DNA of 64,000 nt from Mongoliitalea daihaiensis (GCF_021596945.1 NZ_CP063779.1:933501-997500); one strand, 5' to 3'; counted from the stretch's first letter, positions 44,900-54,979 are shown. Notes: a model not told the origin generated them from the letters alone. Made by a program: numbers and translations.

Positions 44900-47800
44900 C
44901 TCCAGTATGCTTTAAAGGTTGAATGAACGTCCGCTTTTGCTCATATTTGAAAACTTTGCCCACGAGAACAAAAAGTAATGGATACAAAAACAATCCTAAA
45001 AATGTAGCCATACCAATACCTCCTAAGAGTGCCATTCCAATTACTTTTCGTGCCTCGGCACCAGAACCTGTGGCTAAAACCAAGGGAAGAATTCCCAAAA
45101 TAAAAGAAAAAACAGTCATCAAAATCGGTCTAAACCTCAACTTGGCTGCTGACATTGCTGCATCAAACAAACTCAAGCCCTCATCAAATTTTAGCTTAGC
45201 AAACTCTACAATTAAAATGGCATTTTTAGCAGCCATGGCAATTAATAGAATCAATGAAATTTGAGCAAAAATGTTATTTTCAAAGGACAGGCTAAATATC
45301 CGAGCTAACTCCAAAAATAAAAATGCACCAAAAATAGCAAATGGAGTACCTAACAAAATACTGAAAGGCAAAGACCAACTTTCATACTGAGCTGCTAAAA
45401 TTAAAAAGACTAGAAAGAAAGAAAAAACAAAAATAACAGCAGCTGACCCTGCAGACTTTTTCTCTTGGAAACTCATCCCATTCCAACTATAGGTCATATT
45501 TTCAGGCAGTACTTGTTGCGCAACCTCCTCTAAAGCATCCAAGGCCTGCAAAGAACTATAGCCCATCGCAGGCACTCCTGTGACCTCTGCTGACCGAAAT
45601 AAATTGAACCGATTGGTATACTCAGGACCACTAGACTCACGCACATCCATGAATGTACTGATCGGCACCATTTCACCTCGCTTATTTTTTACGTGAAAAA
45701 GCTCCAATCCTTCTGCGCTCTGACGATAATCCGCCTCTGCCTGTATATAAGCTCTATAAATCCGCCCAAATTTGGTGAAATCATTGACGTAAGCACCTCC
45801 TAAAAATGCCCCAAAAGTTTGATAAACTTCCGGAAGTTGTACACCAGTCTGCAAAATCTTATCAATATTCAAATCTATGGACCGCTGAGGCACCGATGCT
45901 TGATATTGTGTAGAAGCTCTGGCTATTTCAGGACGCTGATTAGCCGCTTGAATAAATTCCATAGTTTTTTGCTGCAAGTAAAGTGGGTCTTCTCCCAATT
46001 TGTCCTGTATCATCATGCTAAAACCAGCACCAGAACCCAAGCCTGGAATAGCCGGAGGACCAAAAGCGAAAGCAATCCCATCTTTTACTTCTTTTGCTAA
46101 AACTGCATTGATTTTTTGAGTAACATCCTTGGCCGTTACACCTTTGCGCTCATCCCAATCAATCAAAGAAATAAACATAAAAGCTGCATTGGTACTTAAG
46201 GCATCCGCCAGCATATTGTACCCCACAGCAGTAGCAACACTCTCTATTTCAGGAATACCTTCTAGCATTGCCTCAACTTTTGCAGCTAACACATCCGAAC
46301 GTTGTAAACTAGCAGCGCTCGGCAGTTGAACAGCAAGAAAAACGTAGCCCTGATCTTCTTCTGGAATAAAGCCGCCAGGAAGTCTAGAACCCAAAAATGC
46401 ACTTGCCAGTACTGTCAGTAATATAAACAACACTCCACGTTTCAATTTGCCTGTTACCACCTGCGTAATGGTGGTGTACTTGTCGGTAACTTTATCAAAC
46501 TTTTTATCAAAAGCATTGAAAAACCTACCTAATAGACCATTTCGTTCGTTGGAATCTTTTTTTGGTTGTAAAATCAATGCGCACAATGCCGGCGATAGAG
46601 AAAGCGCATTGATGCTAGAAATAATCACAGATACTGCTATCGTAATGGCAAATTGCTGATAGAGTTTACCTGTAATCCCAGGAATACCAATCACGGGTAC
46701 AAAGACCGCCACCAACACCAAACTCGTTGCGATAATAGGAGCAGTTACTTCTTTCATCGCCGCCGTAGTGGCTTCTTTGACTCCCAACCCTTCTTCCATT
46801 TTGACCTGTACGGCCTCGACTACTACAATGGCATCGTCCACCACAATCCCAATCGCCAAAACCAAACCAAGCAATGAAAGCACATTGATGCTAAAACCAA
46901 GCATGGGAAAAAGCATAAAGGCACCAATCAAGGAAACTGGTATTGCCAATGTCGGAATTAATGTTGCTCTCCAGTCCTGGATAAATAGGAAAACCACAAC
47001 AATCACAAGTAATAATGCGATGATCAATGTTTCTACAATTTCACTGATTCCCGCAGTGATGGGCTTGGTAGCATCCAAGGAAATTTCATGTGCGACACCC
47101 TCTGGGAAGTTGATGCTCATTTGGTCTAGCTCCTTTTTGATATCATCAGCTACCTGTACTGCATTGGAGCCTGGAGACTGATAGATGGAAATCAAGGCTG
47201 CATCAGAGCCATTGGTCCGGGTAAACGCACTGTAACTCTCGGTCCCTAACTCTACACGAGCTACATCTTTCAGCCTCACTTCGGAGCCATCCTCATGTGT
47301 TCGGATAACAATCTCCCTAAACTCTTCTTCTGATTGCAATCGTTCGGGCAGCTTTACCACATACGTAAACTCTGTTCCGGGAGGAGCAGGCTCAGCACCG
47401 AGTTTACCACCTGGTACAATTACATTTTGGGATCGGATCGCTTGACTGATTTCGTTGATGGTGATGCCCATTTTGGCCAAAATATCCGGCTTTACCCATA
47501 TCCTCATGGAGTAATCAGAAGCACCAATGACACTTACACGACCCACACCAGGAATTCTTGCCAGCCGGTCTTTGATATTGATCATGGCATAATTACCTAA
47601 AAATTGCTGATCATATTGTCCATTGGGCGAAACCAACGAAATCAGCAACAGGGTATTAGACATTGACTTCTCGGTAGTGACCCCCATACGCGTCACTTCC
47701 TCCGGAAGCTTGGCCATGGCAGAAGAAACCCTGTTCTGCGTAAATACAGTATTCATATCCGGATCTGTGCCAATATCAAAGGTAACTTGAATACTGACCG

Positions 47801-48068
47801 AACCATCGTTAGAATTGGTGGATTTCATGTAAATCATATTTTCCACCCCATTGATTTGCTGCTCCAGAGCAGATGCCACAGATTGTTCTACAGAAATAGC
47901 ATTCGCCCCAGTATATTTAGCACTCACACGGACTACAGGTGGGGTAATGTCAGGATATTGCTCTATGGGCAATGTTCCTAAAGAAACAAGTCCCACGGTT
48001 ACGGTAATAATGGCTATAACAATGGCAACAATAGGCCTTCTGACAAAGAAATGATGCTGTGAGTCCAT
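44889..48068 (-). CDS. RND-family efflux permease (HAE1 type)
   Basis: A 1059-residue AcrB-like proton antiporter with 12 predicted membrane helices and two large periplasmic loops. The N-terminus FFVRRPIVAIVIAIITVTVG and GSDAALISIYQSPGSNAVQV are typical. The proton-relay Asp pair is in AIGIVVDDAIVVVEAVQVKM. GGFIPEEDQGYVFLAVQLP marks the second half. It is complete, 4 bp from the adaptor gene and overlapping the outer-membrane factor. Confidence 0.95.
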   Translation of the reverse strand: MDSQHHFFVRRPIVAIVIAIITVTVGLVSLGTLPIEQYPDITPPVVRVSAKYTGANAISVEQSVASALEQQINGVENMIYMKSTNSNDGSVSIQVTFDIGTDPDMNTVFTQNRVSSAMAKLPEEVTRMGVTTEKSMSNTLLLISLVSPNGQYDQQFLGNYAMINIKDRLARIPGVGRVSVIGASDYSMRIWVKPDILAKMGITINEISQAIRSQNVIVPGGKLGAEPAPPGTEFTYVVKLPERLQSEEEFREIVIRTHEDGSEVRLKDVARVELGTESYSAFTRTNGSDAALISIYQSPGSNAVQVADDIKKELDQMSINFPEGVAHEISLDATKPITAGISEIVETLIIALLLVIVVVFLFIQDWRATLIPTLAIPVSLIGAFMLFPMLGFSINVLSLLGLVLAIGIVVDDAIVVVEAVQVKMEEGLGVKEATTAAMKEVTAPIIATSLVLVAVFVPVIGIPGITGKLYQQFAITIAVSVIISSINALSLSPALCALILQPKKDSNERNGLLGRFFNAFDKKFDKVTDKYTTITQVVTGKLKRGVLFILLTVLASAFLGSRLPGGFIPEEDQGYVFLAVQLPSAASLQRSDVLAAKVEAMLEGIPEIESVATAVGYNMLADALSTNAAFMFISLIDWDERKGVTAKDVTQKINAVLAKEVKDGIAFAFGPPAIPGLGSGAGFSMMIQDKLGEDPLYLQQKTMEFIQAANQRPEIARASTQYQASVPQRSIDLNIDKILQTGVQLPEVYQTFGAFLGGAYVNDFTKFGRIYRAYIQAEADYRQSAEGLELFHVKNKRGEMVPISTFMDVRESSGPEYTNRFNLFRSAEVTGVPAMGYSSLQALDALEEVAQQVLPENMTYSWNGMSFQEKKSAGSAAVIFVFSFFLVFLILAAQYESWSLPFSILLGTPFAIFGAFLFLELARIFSLSFENNIFAQISLILLIAMAAKNAILIVEFAKLKFDEGLSLFDAAMSAAKLRFRPILMTVFSFILGILPLVLATGSGAEARKVIGMALLGGIGMATFLGLFLYPLLFVLVGKVFKYEQKRTFIQPLKHTGDEK

Positions 48069-48072
48069 AAGG

Positions 48073-49206
48073 TTACCGTTGAGAGTTAAAGGTCACCAAT
48101 TCAGGAGTAATTTGGCTACCAGGCTTTACCGTCATCAGACCTTCGAGCAATACACGTTCGCCTGCACTCAACCCTGATTGCACAATAAAATAGTCTTGAT
48201 AGGTTTCTAGAATCTCAATCCGTTTTTGGCTAACCATACCATCTGCATTGACCGCCAAAACATTGAAAAAACCCTGAAGTTCAAATACACAGCGCTGAGG
48301 AACTAATATAGCTGCCGGTAAGATATCCACGACACCTTTTACTTTAGCAAATTGTCCTGGTCGTATCAATTTATCTGGATTTGGAAACTTGCTTTGCACT
48401 AAAATAGAACCCGTACTGGGATCAATATTTCGGTTCAAAAATGTGATCTCGCCCAAATAAGGAAAACGCTCCCCATCAGCAAGGAAAAGTTCAAGCGGCC
48501 TGCTTTTGAGATCTCTTTGATTTCTATTTTCTACTATGAATTGCCGTGCAAAAGCTAAATAATCTTTTTCGTTTAAAAAAAACTCCACAATGATACTATC
48601 AATTTGAGAAATAGTGTTGAGGATGACCGGATTGGGACTTCTACCTACATATTCCCCCTGCTTTGCGTTGGTTTTACCGATCACTCCATCGAGTGGAGCG
48701 ATGATTTTTGTGTAGCTTAAATTCACTTTAGAAAGTTCCAAATTGGCAGTAGCAGCTTTAACAGATTCTTCTGCTGCACTCTTCCTTGCTTTTGCTGCAT
48801 CCCAATCCCGTTCACTGATTGCTTTGATACTCACTAAGGGCTCAATTCTAGTCAGATCATTGGTTGCATTGACCAAATTTACCTGTGCTTCTGAAAGCCT
48901 GGATTGCTCTCGTGCCACATCCAACCGAAAAGGACTATCATCGATGGTATATAGGAGTTGGCCCTTTTTCACTTCCAATCCTTCCTGAAAATGGATCCTT
49001 TCCACAAAGCCATCAACCCGAGCCCGAATCGGTATATCAGCTTTTCCATATACCTGACCCACAAATTCTTTGGAAAGAGGAACTTCCTGGGCGATAATTT
49101 CAACCACCTGGAAGGACTGCAAATCTGTAATTGTCTGCGACTTTTCCCTGCAAGCGAAAAGACTAACTGATATCATCAGCGCACTCCAAAAATGGCTAAT
49201 CTTCAT
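48073..49206 (-). CDS. Periplasmic adaptor (MFP) of the RND efflux system
   Basis: A 377-residue lipoprotein (ALMISVSLFACREK) bridging the RND pump and the outer-membrane factor. It has a biotinyl-lipoyl half with DGFVERIHFQEGLEVKKGQL, an alpha-hairpin (EAQVNLVNATNDLTRIEPLV), then IIAPLDGVIGKTNAKQGEYV and a beta-barrel with IRPGQFAKVKGVVDILPAAI. It is the first gene of the operon. A perfect hairpin ending in T residues sits just before its ATG, so its expression may be controlled by readthrough. Confidence 0.93.
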   Translation of the reverse strand: MKISHFWSALMISVSLFACREKSQTITDLQSFQVVEIIAQEVPLSKEFVGQVYGKADIPIRARVDGFVERIHFQEGLEVKKGQLLYTIDDSPFRLDVAREQSRLSEAQVNLVNATNDLTRIEPLVSIKAISERDWDAAKARKSAAEESVKAATANLELSKVNLSYTKIIAPLDGVIGKTNAKQGEYVGRSPNPVILNTISQIDSIIVEFFLNEKDYLAFARQFIVENRNQRDLKSRPLELFLADGERFPYLGEITFLNRNIDPSTGSILVQSKFPNPDKLIRPGQFAKVKGVVDILPAAILVPQRCVFELQGFFNVLAVNADGMVSQKRIEILETYQDYFIVQSGLSAGERVLLEGLMTVKPGSQITPELVTFNSQR

Positions 49207-49211
49207 AAAAC

Positions 49212-49234
49212 TTAAGGCTAGTAAGAAGCCTTAA
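49212..49234 (-). terminator. Hairpin before the efflux operon
   Basis: TTAAGGCT (49212-49219) pairs perfectly with AGCCTTAA (49227-49234) around 7 bases. Read on the minus strand it follows the serine hydrolase gene and is followed by GTTTTATG, where ATG is the adaptor start. It could terminate the upstream transcript or act as a control point for the efflux genes. Confidence 0.5.
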
Positions 49235-49274
49235 AATAAAAATTACTTTGGTAAATTAAAAGAAGTGAACAGGA

Positions 49275-50516
49275 TTATTTTGTTTCAAACAATTCTTTCA
49301 AATTAATAGGATAATTTTCATTGGATTTTGGCAAATTTAATTGCCTTTGATAAAGGTAATCTCCCAATTCTGCAAAGAAAGGTAGCCCGATAGTTTCATA
49401 TTGGTAATTGTCATCGTTTAAGGTTTCATTTTCATTGACATAGATGACAGCAGACACTAGAAACTCAACCCCTTCGTTTAAATCGACTACATAGGCACCA
49501 TCCAATAAGTGACCATAAGCCCAACCTGTTTTATTAAGGATTCGGATATGTTTGGGCATGGGTTCTTTGGATCTACCAAACATGAAAAACTTGGAATAGG
49601 AGTCGTAATACTCTGGAAGTTGATAAGATGGGTAATCAGATTCTCCAGGAAGCATGCCCATATATTTCAATACAAACAGTCTAGACTCCTCACTTATTTT
49701 GAAGCGTTGATGCACGGGAAAGGCCTCCGGAAAAACGATGCGTTTCACTACCCCGTGCAAATCACTCAAAGCAAACTTATTTTTATAAGTAAAGTCCATC
49801 GGTTTTTCCACTAACATTCCTCCCTGGTAAAATGCTTTACCAATGGTGGGATTATCCGCATTCTTATATTCCACTTCCGTATGCCTAGCCTCGAGCGAAT
49901 ACAATAAATCACCGTTTTCAGAGTAAAATTTGATCGGATTAACATGCCTGTTCTCTTCTTCCGACATAGGCAAACTTAAGCGATGATTGATCACCGTATG
50001 TACCAAACCTTTGGCTTGTAGAGATTGATTTATGTAATCTTGACCCAATAGCTCGTACAATCTATTATAGGCATCATTATCGCTGACGAGTAAAATTTTC
50101 TTGATGTAATGCTCTATACTCGGTAGATTATCTAGAGCAGTACTGTCTAAGCTAGCAGATGTTTGCGAGTTTCTAACTGAGTCTGTGATCATGATACTTT
50201 GGGTGGTTAATCCATGGATATCTAGGGACTCTAACCACTCTAAAGCCAACAGGGCTACTGGAAGTTTGACCGTGGAAGCTGGATAAAAATACTTGTCATC
50301 ATCCAACGCAATGGAATGATCGGTAAATTGGATTTGACCTGATATGTCTTTTGAAGGAGTAGAAAATAAGATTTGAACTTGATACTGTTCAGGATTTTCT
50401 AACACCTTCTTAAGTGTAGGATATGCCTCAGGAATGGATTGAAAAGGTACATCTATCTCCGGTTTTCCACAAGCAACCAAGAGAGGAATAAACAAGAGAG
50501 CAAAAAACCTTTTCAT
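49275..50516 (-). CDS. Class A beta-lactamase-like serine hydrolase lipoprotein
   Basis: A 413-residue lipoprotein (FFALLFIPLLVACGK). All three penicillin-recognising elements are present: SxxK in YFYPASTVKLPVALLALEWL (Ser81), SDN in LLVSDNDAYNRLYELL, and KTG in RILNKTGWAYGHLLDGAYV. It is longer than class A beta-lactamases (about 290), and no Glu166-type omega loop is clear, so a peptidase or esterase role is as likely as penicillin hydrolysis. It starts 5 bp after the PLP acyltransferase-like gene. Confidence 0.85.
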   Translation of the reverse strand: MKRFFALLFIPLLVACGKPEIDVPFQSIPEAYPTLKKVLENPEQYQVQILFSTPSKDISGQIQFTDHSIALDDDKYFYPASTVKLPVALLALEWLESLDIHGLTTQSIMITDSVRNSQTSASLDSTALDNLPSIEHYIKKILLVSDNDAYNRLYELLGQDYINQSLQAKGLVHTVINHRLSLPMSEEENRHVNPIKFYSENGDLLYSLEARHTEVEYKNADNPTIGKAFYQGGMLVEKPMDFTYKNKFALSDLHGVVKRIVFPEAFPVHQRFKISEESRLFVLKYMGMLPGESDYPSYQLPEYYDSYSKFFMFGRSKEPMPKHIRILNKTGWAYGHLLDGAYVVDLNEGVEFLVSAVIYVNENETLNDDNYQYETIGLPFFAELGDYLYQRQLNLPKSNENYPINLKELFETK

Positions 50517-50521
50517 AGAAT

Positions 50522-51598
50522 TTAAATGGTTATAGGTTTGGTGTCTTTAATTTGTTGAAGTGTTTTTCCTAACAAACTTAAATCACCTTTCGTGTGGTAA
50601 GCAGCAACGACAATACGATTGATCCAAGGATCTGTAGGGGCAGGATATGGAAATGAGGAAACAATAATTTTCGCTTCTTCTAACTTTTTAACCCATTTAT
50701 TGTCCTTAAACAAGAATATCGGAAAATTTGGATTAAAATCCAAGGTTCCGAGGTTAGCAGCTATCACTTGGAAATACTGTATATTTTCGAGCAACTTACT
50801 TTTCTGAACCTCATATATTAATTGTGATTTTAGAAAGGCGTATAGATAAGCAGGAGGGGGAGGGGATGCACCTCTAAAGACTCGTTGATTGGCAATATCG
50901 ATGAGAGGAAAGGTCAATCCAAGCGAAATACCTGCTGGCATCCCAAGTCCTTTGCCCAAAGAGCCCGTAACAAATAAATCTACAGGAAGATACTTCCATT
51001 TCGAATAATTTCCATAAATACTTGTACCCGTCACACCAAAAGCATGACTATCGTCCAATAATACTTTGTATTCATGCTTTCGTGGAAGATGGCCTATCCA
51101 TGAAAAATCATAAACAGCCGGTTTCAAAGGGTTAACCGAGTTGGATAGAATTAAAATCTTTTGAGGCTTTAACTGTTCACAAGTCTCCTCTACTTCACGC
51201 TGCCAATCAGCAAAAGTCTGTTTGATCTTTGGTTTTAATTCTTCTGGCAAAATTGCGGGGTGGGTATCTGGAGAAACGAATATATAATCAGTAGATTCCA
51301 AGAGGTATGAAAGAGTAGCTTGACCTGCCAGGTATCCACTACTCCAAACAAGTGCTTTTTCAGCACCGGCCCCGATTGCAAATTGGTTTTCAAATTCCTC
51401 AAAAGTTGACATTCGAACATTATTGATCCTGCTCAGGCCATGATTGGTGCCTAACTCAGAAAAACCCTCTACGATCAACTTCTGAAAATCGGGATGTGCA
51501 CTCATACCAAGATAATCCGTTCCACTGAAATAGAGGAATTCCTTGGAGTCAATTGAGATTACTCGTCCTAATTTATTTTTTACATAAAATAAACTCAT
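50522..51598 (-). CDS. Alpha-oxoamine synthase-like PLP enzyme
   Basis: A 358-residue fold-type I enzyme like BioF, Kbl and serine palmitoyltransferase. Seen are FLYFSGTDYLGMSAHPDFQK, TNHGLSRINNVRMSTFEEFE, LDDSHAFGVTG (His and Asp at the cofactor) and the PLP lysine in FVTGSLGKGLGMPAGISLG. It is shorter than typical BioF (about 385-400), and the C-terminal part diverges. It would join an amino acid to an acyl thioester, but substrates are unknown. It is coupled to the serine hydrolase gene, 5 bp downstream. Confidence 0.8.
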   Translation of the reverse strand: MSLFYVKNKLGRVISIDSKEFLYFSGTDYLGMSAHPDFQKLIVEGFSELGTNHGLSRINNVRMSTFEEFENQFAIGAGAEKALVWSSGYLAGQATLSYLLESTDYIFVSPDTHPAILPEELKPKIKQTFADWQREVEETCEQLKPQKILILSNSVNPLKPAVYDFSWIGHLPRKHEYKVLLDDSHAFGVTGTSIYGNYSKWKYLPVDLFVTGSLGKGLGMPAGISLGLTFPLIDIANQRVFRGASPPPPAYLYAFLKSQLIYEVQKSKLLENIQYFQVIAANLGTLDFNPNFPIFLFKDNKWVKKLEEAKIIVSSFPYPAPTDPWINRIVVAAYHTKGDLSLLGKTLQQIKDTKPITI

Positions 51599-51825
51599 AC
51601 AAGAAAGGCATAAGGGTGTGGTGACAACTTTTCAATGCCAACATGAAAGTAAGCCAAATAATAATACTTTTCCAATAATTGAAGATGTAATTTTTAATAA
51701 CTTTTTTAGTTTTAAACAAAAAATCACAGCAGATGTTGATTAATCTTTCAAAAAACAGTCAAACCAACCAATATTTATTTTTTGAACAACAAGCTTGATT
51801 ATCCTTCAACAACGTATAAGTTAAA

Positions 51826-51867
51826 ATTGAAAAAAGGCCGATTTTTTAATATCAACCTTTTTTCAAT
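51826..51867 (-). terminator. Terminator after the 505-residue lipoprotein gene
   Basis: ATTGAAAAAAGG (51826-51837) pairs with CCTTTTTTCAAT (51856-51867). The minus-strand side runs into TTTTTTCAATTTTAA. It lies 10 bp beyond the stop codon. Confidence 0.6.
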
Positions 51868-51876
51868 AATTAATCA

Positions 51877-53391
51877 TTAACAAATTTCAGTTGAAGTACT
51901 ATTCCTAAATATAACCTGATAAGGGATAGATCTAATTACAACATATTCTCTATCCATATTTACCTCAGGTTGAAGGGATCTTAATGTAACTTTAACAAAA
52001 ATTTCTTGTGATAATCTAATTAAATTTTGATAATCAGTATAAAAATATCCTCCTGAATTAGCAAAACTTGGAATTGAGTTTGGAAAAACATCTGGAGAAA
52101 AAGCTACTTTTATATCAACTATATGCATCCCAGAAGTCGGGTTTAAACTAATGTTATTTAAGACTTCATTGTAGACAGTAGCATACTTTGAAATAGTTAT
52201 TGTTTCACACTCACCTGGATATTGCTCACTTGGTTGAGAAAGATATTCAGTATCTAAATAAACTTTTTGGACTTCTTTAAAATTAATTAAACCATAAGAT
52301 ATTTGATTTAATGGTTTAAAAGCAAAGCCGTCATTAATCCAAGCTGTTGAATCGGCATTTACTCTAATTTCTTTTCTTAAAATCCTAGTAATTAATGAAA
52401 ATGACATTCCCAAATCTGCGTCCAAAGTTATAGGTATAGTTTGAGTTGTTTTTTTACCCCCTAAGAAAAATTTAGCTATTCCTACAGCCCCAGTTGCAAT
52501 ATCAAAAGATTGCAAAAAACTTGTAAGTTTTAATTTTTTATATTTTTTATCTACTGCAGAGAGAAAAGCCCCAGTATTTTTAAAGACATCATGTATTTTG
52601 ATCTCATTTTTTTCAGTCACAAGAGCCTTTCCTGTTACAGCACCAGATATTCCTCCACTACCAATAGTTTCAATAATCCCATAAACCTTAAAATCAAAAA
52701 TTGTGTTTGAATTAAAATTTGGATCGAAGCCTAAATAAAAGTCATGAACGGACCATCCCCCTTGTTCTGCCATATTAGAAATTGATTCCCTTACCTGATT
52801 TGGAACAAGATTAGTTAAAACCCCTTGTTGAAAATTTTCTGACGTTAATGTAAACAAGCCACTTGATGTGAATACATTGTTATGAAGGCCAAGTCTAACT
52901 GATTGAAAGACATATTGAGATCCAAAAGCATTGAACAAACACAATCTCAATAAACCTCTTCTCCTATTATAGACTAAGAACCAAGGGTCTCCTTCAACTG
53001 GATGATTTTCATTAAACCCAAAGTCCCTTGCAACTAATACCCATCCATCATTAGGCAACATATCTCTTTGGCTTGCATCAGTTGCAATATCACTTGCTTG
53101 AAAATATGGAAGTTGTTTTTGTCGAATTACGCCAAGCCCACCGCTATTAGAGGTCCACATAGTCTGCATAGTTGAAGAATACCATTGCCAATTAGAATTT
53201 CTATTGGGATCATTAATTGGAAATACTCTAGCGGTTAAATCAGCAGAGTCAAGACTTTGAATAGAAAATATCTCTTGATTTTCTATTAATTCTTTTTCAA
53301 GCTGTTTCGTTGTTTCATAATCATCAATTTCTGCACATGCGAAGAAAGTCAACGATAAAATAAAGAAAATATATTTAGTTAAATCTTTCAT
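51877..53391 (-). CDS. Large lipoprotein of unknown function
   Basis: A 504-residue lipoprotein, starting at Met14 of the longest frame (signal IFFILSLTFFACAEI). I see no recognised domain. Notable stretches are NWQWYSSTMQTMWTSNSG, a central Gly/Lys-rich portion (AKFFLGGKKTTQTIPITL), and beta-rich C-terminal sequence. Codon use is more AT-rich than the core genes to its left, and it borders the accessory island, so it may be recently acquired. A surface-exposed anchored protein is the safest statement. Confidence 0.7.
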   Translation of the reverse strand: MKDLTKYIFFILSLTFFACAEIDDYETTKQLEKELIENQEIFSIQSLDSADLTARVFPINDPNRNSNWQWYSSTMQTMWTSNSGGLGVIRQKQLPYFQASDIATDASQRDMLPNDGWVLVARDFGFNENHPVEGDPWFLVYNRRRGLLRLCLFNAFGSQYVFQSVRLGLHNNVFTSSGLFTLTSENFQQGVLTNLVPNQVRESISNMAEQGGWSVHDFYLGFDPNFNSNTIFDFKVYGIIETIGSGGISGAVTGKALVTEKNEIKIHDVFKNTGAFLSAVDKKYKKLKLTSFLQSFDIATGAVGIAKFFLGGKKTTQTIPITLDADLGMSFSLITRILRKEIRVNADSTAWINDGFAFKPLNQISYGLINFKEVQKVYLDTEYLSQPSEQYPGECETITISKYATVYNEVLNNISLNPTSGMHIVDIKVAFSPDVFPNSIPSFANSGGYFYTDYQNLIRLSQEIFVKVTLRSLQPEVNMDREYVVIRSIPYQVIFRNSTSTEIC

Positions 53392-54659
53392 TTGTTTTTT
53401 GATTAGATTGTTTAATTGTAAGACACTCACCTTTAGACCATTGTTAAAGAAGCCTTATCTTTAATCAAATACTTAAAACTAAACTTGAAAGGCTAAAATA
53501 TTTTTGATCTTTTTGCTATGATTAGCAAAAAAATCTCCGTTATTAGGTGGTCGGGGTCTGTTCATTGTAAAAATATTTTTAAAAAATTAGGTAAAAAATC
53601 AACTATTAACTAAAAACTCTGTTTACCAAATAATTAAGTTGTGATTTATTTATATTAAAAATATTTTATCTTTTTTAAAAATAAGTTGAACTTAATTTTA
53701 TTTTATAGAGCTTTTCTAACATTGCTCTAAATTTTTATTATTTTAAATGAAGAGTTAAAATAATTAGTCTCAATTTTACAACATTAAGAAATTGTTAACA
53801 GTATAATTTTTAACTCTTGGAAAAGAGTATCATTATTGAAAAAAATTTATCATTTCTTCTACCATAAAGATTGTAATAATGAATACTTGTTTATTGCAAG
53901 CGAAACTCAATTTGAAATTAATGCACTAAGCAGGACGTTATTTTCGATTTTTTTTTAACATCGAAATTTTACGATTTTCAAAAATTCCATAAGCATTATA
54001 TGGACTTTTAGTCTAGATATCAGTCAAAACTGGGATGTTGAAAGTGCTTAAAGAAAGGACATATAGGAACCAAATCCTATTAATCTATTAATTTTCAAAA
54101 GAGGGGTTATTTAAAAGCAACAGATTCACCATACTAAGGTCCATAAGGGTTTCCATCCATTATATAGCTAACAGAGGATCAATTATAGGTCCTTGGCGTT
54201 ATTGGTTTACTAATCAAGGATTTCCACTCTTAAATAAAACTGATCAAAATACTGCTCGGAATTTACAAGAGTTTTCCATGTTCTAAGGATACTCCCATTT
54301 TCAAATTAAGCAACTCCTAACTGACAAATACTGCTGTAATCCCCATTGGCCGTCTCAACATCAATCGCAAAATAGTGGTTGTCCATGGCTTAAATGTTTG
54401 AAAAACAAGTCTAAACAATTTATTCTAGTTGGAAAATACCCTGATCAGGGTATTTTTCATCAAAAGACTCAATTATCCCCATAATAGTCTAGGCGAGACT
54501 ACGGAGTTCTTGGCTAGACCAAGACTTGTGAGAGGTTAAACCTGATCCGATCTCTTTAGGAAAAAAAGTCATTCTCACCAAACACCTTAGTAAGCCCTTC
54601 TACTTCAGTGCCCTTCTTTTATGAGATCAATCTTTTGGTCCCACCGAATAGGTTTTCTG
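53392..54659. other. AT-rich stretch with no supported gene
   Basis: About 1.3 kb with no frame of convincing length or composition. From about 54000 some short frames look like worn coding sequence, but none has a start, a stop and a recognisable motif together. A hairpin GTTCTTGG/CCAAGAC near 54509-54530, followed by TTGTGAGAGG, slightly resembles group II intron 3' sequence. I take the whole as decayed mobile DNA. Confidence 0.4.
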
Positions 54660-54785
54660 CCGGGATGTCAGTTTAATCCGACCATACAGGCCAAATTCAT
54701 ATATAAAAACATACTTATTGAAGGGGGCAGTTTGCTCCAGAATTATCTATCAAAAAACTGGCACAGTTTGAAGCGAAATAGATGA
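54660..54785. mobile_element. Possible IS21-type end, three degenerate terminal repeats
   Basis: Three related blocks of about 25 bp occur: GGGATGTCAGTTTAATCCG, GGGGCAGTTTGCTCCAGAAT and CTGGCACAGTTTGAAGCGAA. IS21-family elements of Bacteroidota carry several internal copies of a TGGCACAGTTTGnnCCGGAA-like repeat at their ends. No istA or istB frame is present, so only a worn end remains, if the identification is right. Confidence 0.4.
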
Positions 54786-54902
54786 TAGATATCAACTCTT
54801 TATATAAACCTAACATAATGGTTGCCGCCCCTACTCCATTTTAGCACTAAATTACAACGAAACTTACCCATTCTTTCCACTTCCTAATCTTCTTTAATTT
54901 CA

Positions 54903-54968
54903 TTTGACAATAAAATTTTTGCTAAAATATTTGACAATAAAAAAATTGTCACTAATTTTGACAATAAA
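54903..54968 (+). promoter_or_regulatory. Three 27-bp-spaced direct repeats forming the ATPase operon promoter
   Basis: TTTGACAATAAA occurs exactly three times, at 54903, 54930 and 54957. The TTTG of copy 2 is a -33 element, and TAATTTTG (54953-54960), whose last four bases begin copy 3, is a perfect -7 element, with a 19-bp spacer. An inverted TGACAAT/ATTGTCA pair (54932-54951) lies between them. The ATG follows 12 bp after copy 3. A regulator that binds these repeats would sit directly on the promoter. Confidence 0.75.
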
Positions 54969-54979
54969 TAATTTGTTAA

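Noticed and set aside
54480-54560. Second group II intron domain V
   Set aside because: Only TTGTGAGAGG and a short hairpin resemble the domain; the catalytic AGC-type stem start is absent.
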